The notes below the pieces were generated by a model. It did no database searches, was not told where the DNA came from, and worked only from the letters and a program-made list of their open reading frames with translations. Of a stretch of DNA of 6,691 bases, positions 1 to 5,166 are shown in pieces. The position numbers and the translations under genes are program-made. Origin of the DNA: Zoogloeaceae bacterium (GTDB lineage Bacteria > Pseudomonadota > Gammaproteobacteria > Burkholderiales > Rhodocyclaceae); NCBI GenBank assembly GCA_031273145.1, contig JAISSL010000263.1, positions 1 through 6,691 of the forward strand. The letters run 5' to 3'. Every line of letters begins with the position of its first letter. Position 1 is the first letter of the stretch.

Positions 1-111
1 TCATCATCGCAGCGCTGCTGGAAAGAAAACGGGTCATGATGTTTTTCTGGCATCAAAGTAGGGGGTTGCATTTTACACATTCATGCGCTTTTCCGGGGAA
101 TGGCAAAATAA

Positions 112-140
112 TTTGCATGAGTTCTATTTTGTGCAATAAT
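112..140 (+). promoter_or_regulatory. Candidate extended -10 promoter
   Basis: TTTGCA (112-117, 4 of 6 to the sigma-70 -35 consensus) is followed after 17 nt by AATAAT (135-140, 5 of 6). The -10 is preceded by TGC, giving an extended -10. If used, transcription would begin near 147 and the first gene would have a leader of about 320 nt. This is a by-eye match only. Confidence 0.3.
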
Positions 141-224
141 GCGTCCGTTCGCGCGTCATGGTGACGGCATTTCTACTGAATCGGAATTTTTGAGGACACT
201 CATCGTGTTTCTGGGAAAAGCCTT

Positions 225-230
225 TATAAT
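225..230 (+). promoter_or_regulatory. Candidate -10 box TATAAT
   Basis: A perfect TATAAT lies 236 nt before the first start codon. No good -35 hexamer is found 15-18 nt upstream (the 17-nt position reads ATCGTG), so if this is a promoter it is weak or activator-dependent. Transcription would begin near 237 and the leader would include the hairpins at 255-405. Confidence 0.3.
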
Positions 231-254
231 CAACACGTTACCCCCATGCATTCT

Positions 255-405
255 AGCGGCATATTCGCCGCTGCCTGTCGCTTTTCCTGTTTCTGCTTCA
301 CCCGCCAATTCTGGCGCTCTTCTTCGTTTTTCCCTCATTTCTCACGCCTTCGCCAAGGTTTTGCCTTGGGATGCGTTCGCGCTCATGCGCCGGAAAAAAT
401 CCGGC
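255..405 (+). other. Hairpin-rich 5' leader
   Basis: Four perfect short inverted repeats follow one another. They are AGCGGC/GCCGCT (255-260 and 267-272, 6-nt loop), CGCCA/TGGCG (303-307 and 312-316, 4-nt loop), CCAAGG/CCTTGG (353-358 and 364-369, 5-nt loop) and GCCGGA/TCCGGC (389-394 and 400-405, loop of five A). The second is followed by a pyrimidine-rich stretch with five T at 326-330 and could act as a weak attenuator. A further hairpin, CGTCA/TGACG, lies upstream at 154-166. The match to any known RNA family is not recognised; function is unknown. Confidence 0.35.
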
Positions 406-466
406 TCCACCATGCGCGTTCTCGCCAGCCTCTAGCCATTTTTCATCTACCCAAAGGAGTCATATC

Positions 467-1048
467 ATGTTCTGTTCAAAATGTGGGCAACAATGCCCTG
501 ACAGTAGCGCATTCTGTCCCTCATGCGGGGGCGCAGTGCAGGCCGCGCAGGCACCTCAACCACAGGCACAGCCATACCAGCAGCCGGGCGGTTCTGTGTA
601 TGAGAGTACACAACAGGAACTCACAGGATTGGGCGGCTGGCTGATTCTCGTGGGCATCGGTCTGGTATGGGGCGTCATAGGCGGCTTCATAAACATTTTC
701 ACGGGCTTTGGAATATGGGCCTACGCGGGCTTTTTGAAAGGGATAGCGTATGAGTTGGTAAACCTGCTCAATCTCGTCCTGTGCGGATTCACGGTTTTTC
801 TCTTTTTCACAAAATCGCGTAAATTTCCCACGGTTTTCATTGTTTTACTCGTGGTGGGCATTATTGTCGGAATCGTCAATATCAGCATCGTGGGTAGCGC
901 TCTCAGTAGTACCATGGGCAGAGGAGACGCCGCCGCAGCAATGGGTGTCGGAATGGGTTTCGGATTATTCATCAACATCATTTTTACGGTGATATGGATT
1001 GCCTACACGCTGAAATCAAGGCGTGTAAAAAACACCTTCGTCAACTGA
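467..1048 (+). CDS. Zinc-ribbon DUF2569-type membrane protein
   Basis: A 193-residue protein of unknown function. Residues 3-20 form a short zinc ribbon with two CxxC pairs (C3/C6 and C17/C20, with an extra C10). A flexible Ala/Pro/Gln-rich linker runs from about 23 to 50. The rest is a membrane domain with about four hydrophobic helices (roughly 57-79, 93-114, 120-142 and 163-182). It resembles the DUF2569 family: GLGGWLILVGIGL at the start of the domain, FFTKSRKFP after helix 2, and WIAYTLKSRRVKNTFV at the C-terminus. The start at 467 is chosen because AAAGGAG (453-459) lies 7 nt upstream and because the downstream paralogue starts identically. The frame stays open upstream to 371 but without a ribosome-binding site. 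The gene is relatively AT-rich where sampled (about 40-48% G+C in two 60-nt lines). Predicted to sit in the inner membrane with the ribbon probably cytoplasmic (inference). Confidence 0.8.
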   Translation: MFCSKCGQQCPDSSAFCPSCGGAVQAAQAPQPQAQPYQQPGGSVYESTQQELTGLGGWLILVGIGLVWGVIGGFINIFTGFGIWAYAGFLKGIAYELVNLLNLVLCGFTVFLFFTKSRKFPTVFIVLLVVGIIVGIVNISIVGSALSSTMGRGDAAAAMGVGMGFGLFINIIFTVIWIAYTLKSRRVKNTFVN

Positions 1049-1064
1049 ACCCCTTGCGGAATCG

Positions 1065-1093
1065 GCCAGATGTTTGCCCAGCGGACATCTGGC
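1065..1093 (+). terminator. Intergenic hairpin, possible terminator
   Basis: GCCAGATGT (1065-1073) and ACATCTGGC (1085-1093) form a perfect 9-bp stem. It can be extended inward by two G-U pairs and one G-C pair, leaving a 5-nt loop. The following bases, AATTTCT, are only moderately T-rich. The hairpin may end transcripts of the upstream gene partially or stabilise its mRNA end, since it lies between two zinc-ribbon genes on the same strand. Confidence 0.45.
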
Positions 1094-1124
1094 AATTTCT
1101 CATCCCCCATGAAGGAGTGACACC

Positions 1125-1565
1125 ATGTTCTGTTCAAGATGCGGGCAATCCTGTCCTGAAGGCAGCGCGTTCTGTCCCTCTTGTGGCAGTCCGACGCAGA
1201 CAGCACCGGCGCAACCGCAAACCCCGCCCCCCATGCAGGCACAAACCTTTCAGCAACCACCCTACCCGCAACCGGGTGGCTATGGGTATGCGGCTCCTCC
1301 CCCACCGCCGCCGCCGCCTATTCCCGGCCAGAAATCGAAGCTGGCCGCAGGGCTTTTGGGCATCTTTCTTGGCGGGTTTGGCATCCACAATTTTTATCTT
1401 GGCTTTCCGGGACGCGGCGTCGCGCAGCTTCTTCTAACCCTGGTTGGCTGGATTCTGCTCGGACTGGGTCCCCTGATCGCGTGGATTTGGGGATTGATCG
1501 AAGGCATCACCATCCTGTGCAGCAACGGCAAAACCTGCGCGAAAGGCATCCCGCTGGCGGATTAG
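1125..1565 (+). CDS. Zinc-ribbon TM2-domain membrane protein
   Basis: A 146-residue protein. Residues 3-20 repeat the zinc ribbon of the preceding gene (C3/C6, C17/C20). Residues 22-69 form a Pro/Gln-rich linker that includes eight consecutive prolines (58-65). Residues about 70-133 are a TM2 domain: the first helix contains the typical GGFGIHNFYLG (83-93), followed by a G-R-G turn (96-98) and a second hydrophobic stretch with PLIAWIWGLIEGI (116-128). TM2 proteins are small two-helix membrane proteins of mostly unknown bacterial function. AAGGAG (1112-1117) lies 7 nt before the ATG. The gene is 76 nt downstream of its paralogue on the same strand and may be co-transcribed by read-through of the intervening hairpin. 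The domain assignment is secure; the role is not. Confidence 0.85.
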   Translation: MFCSRCGQSCPEGSAFCPSCGSPTQTAPAQPQTPPPMQAQTFQQPPYPQPGGYGYAAPPPPPPPPIPGQKSKLAAGLLGIFLGGFGIHNFYLGFPGRGVAQLLLTLVGWILLGLGPLIAWIWGLIEGITILCSNGKTCAKGIPLAD

Positions 1566-1575
1566 CGCGTTTTTT
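1538..1575 (+). terminator. Weak terminator candidate after the TM2 gene
   Basis: Overlapping the stop codon, CGCG (1538-1541) can pair with CGCG (1566-1569) around an inner hairpin in which ATCCCG (1548-1553) pairs with CGGAT (1558-1562) with one bulged C. Six T follow directly (1570-1575). The T tract is good but the stem is interrupted, so this is tentative. Confidence 0.3.
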
Positions 1576-1602
1576 GGCGATAGTCTGCAAGACCCGCAAG
1601 AC
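1570..1602 (+). repeat. Repeated element, copy A, before fliO
   Basis: Six T (1570-1575), 7 nt, then GTCTGCAAGAC (1583-1593), one C, then CGCAAGAC (1595-1602). The same arrangement is found at 3179-3211 ahead of thiL. Within each copy the unit GCAAGAC occurs twice, and GTCTGCAAGAC contains a small GTCT/AGAC inverted repeat. The fliO start codon lies 60 nt downstream. The function is unknown; a regulator-binding site or a dispersed repeat are both possible. Confidence 0.5.
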
Positions 1603-1661
1603 AGAGGCACAAATCTGCTAAGATACGCACATTCCGCAGGCAGTTTTTTCTTCCTCTTCCT

Positions 1662-2114
1662 ATGCGCGTTTCTTCTCTCATTCTTGCCGCATGTGCGCTT
1701 GCCTTGCCATCCCGCCTGATGGCGGCAGAAGACATCGTGCCCGGAGTTCCCGCTTCCGGCGTATTCCTGCAAACGATGGGCGCGTTGGTCTTTATCGTCC
1801 TGCTCCTCTTCATTCTCGCCGCTCTGGGACGCAAATTCCTGACCAGCCGAACCTTCGGGCAAAGCAATTTGAGGCTTCTGGGCGGCTTGACCTTGGGGCC
1901 GCGCGAACAGATTGTGCTGATAGAAGCTGGCGAAGATTTGCTGGTTATCGGCATTGTGCCGGGGCAAATCCGCACTCTGCATCGCATGAAAAAAACCGTT
2001 CAGTCGCCCGATGCCAATCCCCAAAACAACGCCGCGCCTTCCACCCCGCTTTCCTTTACGCGCGCGCTTGCCGATGTCCTGCGCCGCCTGAAAATCCCGC
2101 ATGAAAAAACCTGA
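1662..2114 (+). CDS. fliO: Flagellar biosynthesis protein FliO
   Basis: FliO helps assemble the FliP/FliR core of the flagellar type III export gate in the inner membrane. The 150-residue product has a signal-peptide-like N-terminus (hydrophobic 5-16, possible cleavage after A21 or A22), one membrane helix (about 38-55) and then a short cytoplasmic beta-rich domain. The family signature is seen in [20 protein letters not shown] (74-93), followed by LVIGI and an IRTLHRM segment. Its length is usual for the family. The ATG at 1662 has no recognisable Shine-Dalgarno site, being preceded by a pyrimidine-rich stretch; the next in-frame ATG (codon 20) would destroy the signal peptide. The 3' end overlaps fliP by 14 nt. 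Unusually, fliN and fliM are not upstream; a TM2 gene is. Confidence 0.88.
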   Translation: MRVSSLILAACALALPSRLMAAEDIVPGVPASGVFLQTMGALVFIVLLLFILAALGRKFLTSRTFGQSNLRLLGGLTLGPREQIVLIEAGEDLLVIGIVPGQIRTLHRMKKTVQSPDANPQNNAAPSTPLSFTRALADVLRRLKIPHEKT

Positions 2115-2868
2115 ACGCTTACGCTTTCTCATCTGGGGCTTTCTCGGCCTCGCCCTTTTCCTGCCCGCGCTGGCGCACGCGCAGACGGCAGGCGGCATCC
2201 CCGCCTTTACCGCCACGCCCGGCCCCGGCGGCAGCGTGACCTACACCCTGACGATTCAGACGTTGCTCACCATCACGGCGCTCTCCTTCATCCCCGCCAG
2301 TCTGCTTTTGATGACCAGTTTTACCCGCATCATCATCGTATTCTCGCTGTTAAGACACGCGATGGGAACCCAAACCGCGCCACCCACGCAGGTCTTGGTC
2401 GCGCTTGCCCTGTTTTTAACCTTTTTCATCATGTCGCCCGTTGCCGACCGGGTATACGACGAAGCCTACCGCCCGCTCTCCGACGGGGAAATCAACATCA
2501 TGGAGGCGGCAGAACGCGCTTCCGTACCCGTCAAAGCCTTCATGATGAAACAGACCCGCGAATCCGATCTGGCGCTCTTCGCCCGTCTGGCAAAAATAGA
2601 CCACCTCGAATCGCCGGAAGCTACGCCCATGCGAATCGCCGTCCCCGCCTACGTGACCAGCGAACTGAAAACCGCCTTCCAGATTGGCTTTGTAGTGTTC
2701 ATCCCCTTCCTCGTCATTGATATGGTCGTCGCTAGTATCCTCATGTCCATGGGGATGATGATGATGTCGCCCGTCATGGTCTCCCTGCCCTTCAAGGTGA
2801 TCCTGTTCGTGCTGGTGGATGGCTGGCAGCTTTTAATCGGCTCCCTCGTCAAGAGTTTCGCCACATGA
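2101..2868 (+). CDS. fliP: Flagellar export gate protein FliP
   Basis: FliP forms, with FliQ and FliR, the membrane-embedded entry pore of the flagellar type III secretion apparatus. The 255-residue product has a cleavable signal peptide (basic 2-8, hydrophobic 9-25, likely cut after AHA at 25-27). A small periplasmic segment follows, then the first transmembrane region with the conserved [20 protein letters not shown]. Further hallmarks are [30 protein letters not shown], and the C-terminal [20 protein letters not shown]. Length and motifs are typical and the gene appears intact. It starts inside fliO and ends in an ATGA overlap with fliQ, so the three are probably translationally coupled; no clear ribosome-binding site precedes the ATG. 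Confidence 0.96.
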   Translation: MKKPERLRFLIWGFLGLALFLPALAHAQTAGGIPAFTATPGPGGSVTYTLTIQTLLTITALSFIPASLLLMTSFTRIIIVFSLLRHAMGTQTAPPTQVLVALALFLTFFIMSPVADRVYDEAYRPLSDGEINIMEAAERASVPVKAFMMKQTRESDLALFARLAKIDHLESPEATPMRIAVPAYVTSELKTAFQIGFVVFIPFLVIDMVVASILMSMGMMMMSPVMVSLPFKVILFVLVDGWQLLIGSLVKSFAT

Positions 2869-3167
2869 ATTCCGGGACTGTCATGGAAATAGGCCGTCAG
2901 GCCATTGAGGTCGCCCTGATGCTGGCAGGCCCAATGCTGCTAACCGCGCTGGCGGTCGGCCTTCTGGTCAGCATCTTTCAGGCCGCAACCCAAATCAACG
3001 AAGCAACCCTCTCCTTCATCCCCAAGCTCGTCGCCGTCTTTCTGGTCTTGACCCTCGCCGGTTCCTGGATGTTGAGCGTCATCGTCGGGTTCATGCGGCA
3101 CCTGCTGGAACTCATCCCCGAAGTTATCGGCTGGAATGTTTTGGGTTCAGGCGTATTCATGGTTTGA
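2865..3167 (+). CDS. fliQ: Flagellar export gate protein FliQ
   Basis: FliQ is a small two-helix subunit that packs around the FliP/FliR pore of the flagellar export gate. The 100-residue product shows the family core: [17 protein letters not shown] (11-27), [15 protein letters not shown] (33-47), [12 protein letters not shown] (49-60), and a second helix with LTLAGSWML. The start at 2865 shares an ATGA overlap with the fliP stop and gives the usual pre-helix sequence; an internal ATG at 2883 is less likely. FliQ is usually about 90 residues. Here a tail of about ten residues ([11 protein letters not shown] after PEVIG) follows the normal end, just where fliR would be expected to begin. No fliR is present in the window; thiL follows after 45 nt. 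Confidence 0.95.
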   Translation: MNSGTVMEIGRQAIEVALMLAGPMLLTALAVGLLVSIFQAATQINEATLSFIPKLVAVFLVLTLAGSWMLSVIVGFMRHLLELIPEVIGWNVLGSGVFMV

Positions 3168-3184
3168 ACTGGATTCCCTTTTTT
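3133..3184 (+). terminator. Weak terminator candidate at the end of fliQ
   Basis: GGAAT (3133-3137) can pair with ATTCC (3173-3177). Inside it, GGTTCA (3144-3149) can pair with TGAACT (3165-3170; one G-U pair). One C and then six T (3179-3184) follow the outer stem. The stem is interrupted and not G+C-rich, so termination may be partial. It overlaps the fliQ stop codon and leads straight into repeat copy B. Confidence 0.3.
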
Positions 3185-3211
3185 ACTGCCGTCTGCAAGA
3201 CGACGCAAGAC
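3179..3211 (+). repeat. Repeated element, copy B, before thiL
   Basis: Six T (3179-3184), 6 nt, then GTCTGCAAGAC (3191-3201), two bases, then CGCAAGAC (3204-3211). It matches copy A at 1570-1602 in both sequence and layout. It ends one base before the thiL ATG, in the place where a ribosome-binding site would be expected. A partial third match, CCCGCAAGAC, identical to 1593-1602, occurs at 5064-5073 next to the REP-like palindrome. Confidence 0.5.
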
Positions 3212-3212
3212 T

Positions 3213-4205
3213 ATGGCGCATCTTGCCGAATTTGAACTCATCCGCCGCTATTTTTCCCGCCCGGTTGCCGATGCCGTACTGGCAGGGGGTGACGATTGCG
3301 CCCTGCTTACTCCAACGCCGGGTACTACGTTAGCCGTTACCAGCGATACGCTCGTCTCAGGCGTCCATTTTTTCCCGGATGCTAAACCGTATGCCTTGGG
3401 CTGGAAAACCCTGGCGGTCAATCTCTCCGACCTCGCCGCTATGGGGGCAACACCCCGTTGGGTCTTGCTTTGCCTGACGTTGCCCGAAACGGATGAAAGC
3501 TGGCTTTCCGCCTTCGCGGCGGGTTTTTATGCCTGCGCGGAAAAATTCTCGGTCGGATTGGTCGGGGGCGATACGACGCGCGGGCATCTTGCCTTTTCCG
3601 TCACCGCGATGGGAGAAATCCCGGCAGGCGAGGCGCTCTGCCGCCATACGGCAGAGGCAGGCGACGACATCTGGGTTTCCGGCTCTCCTGGCTTGGCGGC
3701 GCTCGCCTTGCAGGAGATGGAAGGAAAATGCGCCCTGCCCGATTCGCTGCGCGCCCTCTGCCAAAAACACTTGCACACGCCGGAACCGCGCGTGCATCTT
3801 GGCATGGCGCTTCGCAAGCTGGCTCATGCCGCCATTGACATTTCCGATGGCCTTTTAAACGATTTGACGCATATCGCTCGCCGTTCCGCGTTAGAGGCAA
3901 AAGTCTTTGTTCCCAACCTGCCCCGATTGCCGGAAGGCGTGGCACGGGATGTCGCGCTGATGGCGCTGCTGAATGGCGGAGATGATTACGAAATCATTTT
4001 TACCGCCCCGCCTGCCCACCATCCTGAATTGACCAAAATCGCTACCCAACTCAACCTGCCGCTCTGGCGCATCGGCGAGATGATCCTGCCCGACACTAAC
4101 CGCAAACCCGCCGCCCGCCTGTTTAATTCAGACGACAAGGAAATTCCGTGGGCACCGGGCGGCTACGAGCATTTTACTTGTCCTGCAACCGGCAATGTGT
4201 CTTGA
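3213..4205 (+). CDS. thiL: Thiamine-monophosphate kinase ThiL
   Basis: ThiL phosphorylates thiamine monophosphate with ATP to give thiamine diphosphate, the last step of the pathway; it is cytoplasmic. The 330-residue product has the family's length and motifs in order: N-terminal EFELIRRYF (6-14), GGDDCAL (25-31), SDTLVSGVHF (44-53), KTLAVNLSDLAAMGA (65-79), the ATP/Mg site GGDTTRG (118-124), AIDISDGLLNDL (207-218), GGDDYEI (255-261) and terminal GGYEHF (316-321). The acidic residues D27, D28, D45, D73, D120, D209 and D212 are all present, so the enzyme should be active. The start gives the normal N-terminus but has no clear Shine-Dalgarno site; repeat copy B occupies that position. The last nine residues (after HF) run into the vapB promoter region, and the stop codon lies inside an 11-bp operator-like repeat. 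The usual neighbours nusB and pgpA are not adjacent. Confidence 0.96.
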   Translation: MAHLAEFELIRRYFSRPVADAVLAGGDDCALLTPTPGTTLAVTSDTLVSGVHFFPDAKPYALGWKTLAVNLSDLAAMGATPRWVLLCLTLPETDESWLSAFAAGFYACAEKFSVGLVGGDTTRGHLAFSVTAMGEIPAGEALCRHTAEAGDDIWVSGSPGLAALALQEMEGKCALPDSLRALCQKHLHTPEPRVHLGMALRKLAHAAIDISDGLLNDLTHIARRSALEAKVFVPNLPRLPEGVARDVALMALLNGGDDYEIIFTAPPAHHPELTKIATQLNLPLWRIGEMILPDTNRKPAARLFNSDDKEIPWAPGGYEHFTCPATGNVS

Positions 4206-4242
4206 TATATGCCTACGATGGGTATATTCTGTGATATATGCC
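4202..4242 (+). promoter_or_regulatory. vapBC promoter and operator candidate
   Basis: TTGATA (4202-4207) and TATTCT (4225-4230) are 17 nt apart and form a plausible sigma-70 promoter; TATATT at 4223-4228 is an alternative -10. The 11-bp sequence TGATATATGCC occurs twice as a perfect direct repeat (4203-4213 and 4232-4242). Between the copies, GGTATAT (4221-4227) is an inverted match, 6 of 7, to the ATATGCC half of the first copy. VapB antitoxins with AbrB folds repress their own operons by binding inverted repeats over the promoter, so this is the likely autoregulatory site. It overlaps the thiL stop codon. Confidence 0.5.
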
Positions 4243-4265
4243 AACTTCTTTACTGGGGAAAAATC

Positions 4266-4526
4266 GTGAGCCAGGTTGCCAAGCTGTTCGTTAATGGTCG
4301 CAGTCAGGCAGTTCGCTTGCCTACCGCCTATCGCTTTGCCGGGAATGAGGTTTTCATTCGCCAGGACCCTGAAACGGGAGATGTCATCCTGTCGCGGAAG
4401 CCTGCGACATGGGAAGGCTTCTTTGTCGCACTCAAGGGCGCTGACGTGCCTGCCAATTTTCTGGATGCTGCCGAGCGCAATCAGGGCACGCAGAATCGTG
4501 ATCCATTTGCGGGATGGCACGAATGA
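4266..4526 (+). CDS. vapB: VapB-type antitoxin, SpoVT/AbrB fold
   Basis: An 86-residue antitoxin of the VapB family. The N-terminus, VSQVAKLFVNGRSQAVRLP, is the typical swapped-hairpin AbrB DNA-binding domain (about 2-46), with RSQAVRLP (12-19) as the signature. The C-terminal part (about 47-86), rich in aromatic and acidic residues and ending in RDPFAGWHE, matches the toxin-binding tail of this family. The start is taken as GTG at 4266 because GGGGAA (4255-4260) lies 5 nt upstream and family members begin exactly here; the frame is open further upstream, but that stretch is the promoter region. The gene overlaps vapC by 4 nt (ATGA). It should bind and neutralise VapC and, with it, repress the operon. 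Confidence 0.9.
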   Translation: MSQVAKLFVNGRSQAVRLPTAYRFAGNEVFIRQDPETGDVILSRKPATWEGFFVALKGADVPANFLDAAERNQGTQNRDPFAGWHE

Positions 4527-4921
4527 AACAGTACATGCTTGATACAAACACGGTAAGCCACCTCGTCAAAAGTCATCCCGCCGTCTCTCTGCGGATTACC
4601 GAAGTGCCTATGACTGCGCTATGTATCTCCGCAATCACCGGGGGAGAATTGATGTTCGGTCTGGCGAAGGTGCCGGATGCTAAACGACTTCATCAAGCTG
4701 TCATGGAATTCCTCCGCCGCGTGGACGTACTTCCTTGGGATAGCGCGGTAATGACGCGTTACGGGAGCGTGCGGGCTGCCATAGAAAAGCAGGGACAGAC
4801 GCTTGGAACGCTCGACATGCTTATTGCAGCGCACGCGCTGGAAACGGATTCCGTCCTCGTCACCAACGACGCCGCATTTAGTCGTGTTGCTGGTTTGACT
4901 GTTGAAGATTGGACACGGTAG
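4523..4921 (+). CDS. vapC: VapC-type PIN-domain ribonuclease toxin
   Basis: A 132-residue PIN-domain endoribonuclease toxin; relatives cut initiator tRNA or ribosomal RNA and stop translation. The metal-binding acidic residues are present: D7 in MLDTNTVSHL, E42 in GGELMFG, D98 in LGTLDMLIAAHA and D116 in LVTNDAAF. LPWD (70-73) is also typical. The full catalytic set and normal length suggest an intact toxin. The start at 4523 overlaps the vapB stop in ATGA, with GGGA (4511-4514) 8 nt upstream. An ATG three codons earlier (4514) is possible but less family-like. The actual RNA target cannot be read from the sequence. It follows the antitoxin in one operon, and no gene follows it on this strand. 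Confidence 0.93.
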   Translation: MKQYMLDTNTVSHLVKSHPAVSLRITEVPMTALCISAITGGELMFGLAKVPDAKRLHQAVMEFLRRVDVLPWDSAVMTRYGSVRAAIEKQGQTLGTLDMLIAAHALETDSVLVTNDAAFSRVAGLTVEDWTR

Positions 4922-5043
4922 AGCGGTCTCGATTCAGTTGAGTACACTTTTGCACCTGTCTCCTTGTCATCTGCAATACTTGCGGCAGGACGCAGATTGC
5001 GTCACCTACCAATTGTTCAATGCGAAGTACCCATAAACTGTCC

Positions 5044-5066
5044 GTAGGGGCGGCAACCTGCCGCCC
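5044..5066. repeat. REP-like palindrome with 5' GTAG
   Basis: GTAG (5044-5047) is followed by GGGCGGCA (5048-5055), a 3-nt loop ACC, and TGCCGCCC (5059-5066), a perfect 8-bp stem. A 5' GTAG (or GGAG) tetranucleotide before a G+C-rich hairpin is the hallmark of REP elements mobilised by RAYT transposases. A second GCCGCCC at 5076-5082 could pair with the same left arm. It lies in the 245-nt gap (4922-5166) between the convergent vapC and fkbM, which otherwise shows no gene. It could also help separate the convergent transcripts, although no T tract follows on either strand. Only one full copy is seen in the window. Confidence 0.55.
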
Positions 5067-5166
5067 GCAAGACTCGCCGCCCTTTCAGCATCCATTTCCT
5101 CGGGTTCATGACACTACCTTCGGTATCTGGTCAGGAAATTTCGCAGCAAATCCTGCTCAGAGATTC

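Larger units (their letters stand above)
1..466. other. Gene-poor upstream region and leader
   Basis: No convincing protein gene is seen in these 466 nt. The open frames here lack ribosome-binding sites and recognisable motifs. A frame open from the left edge (positions 3-164) begins IIAALLERKR but then loses any protein-like character. The first 37 nt could hold the start of a divergent minus-strand gene (MTRFLSSSAAMM), but twelve codons without a Shine-Dalgarno site are too little to call. The stretch contains two candidate plus-strand promoters and a cluster of short hairpins, listed separately. It most likely serves as the regulatory region and 5' leader of the zinc-ribbon/DUF2569 gene. 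Confidence 0.5.

Noticed and set aside
1..37. Possible start of a divergent minus-strand gene (MTRFLSSSAAMM)
   Set aside because: Only twelve codons are inside the window, with no Shine-Dalgarno site and no good promoter.
139..435. 98-codon open frame in the upstream region
   Set aside because: No ribosome-binding site, no recognisable domain, and it runs across the hairpin cluster; probably not a gene.
371..466. Longer start for the DUF2569 gene at 371
   Set aside because: The ATG at 467 has a strong ribosome-binding site and matches the start of the paralogue; the extra 32 residues are not protein-like and cover a hairpin.
1606..1619. Sigma-54-like promoter before fliO (GGCAC, then TGCT)
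   Set aside because: The spacing between the GG and GC elements is 9 nt rather than the strict 10 nt, and the TTGC box lacks its first T pair. It is close but probably not functional.
1434..2216. Long minus-strand open frame of 260 codons opposite the TM2 gene and fliO
   Set aside because: It is antisense to two well-supported genes, has highly basic low-complexity composition and no family match; an effect of codon bias in fliO.
3136..3333. Possible fliR remnant in the frame after fliQ
   Set aside because: The translation (around [12 protein letters not shown]) does not show convincing FliR N-terminal features and soon overlaps thiL in another frame.
4969..4997. Inverted repeat ATCTGC/GCAGAT in the gap after vapC
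   Set aside because: Stem of 6 bp with a 17-nt loop and no T tract; too weak to call a terminator.
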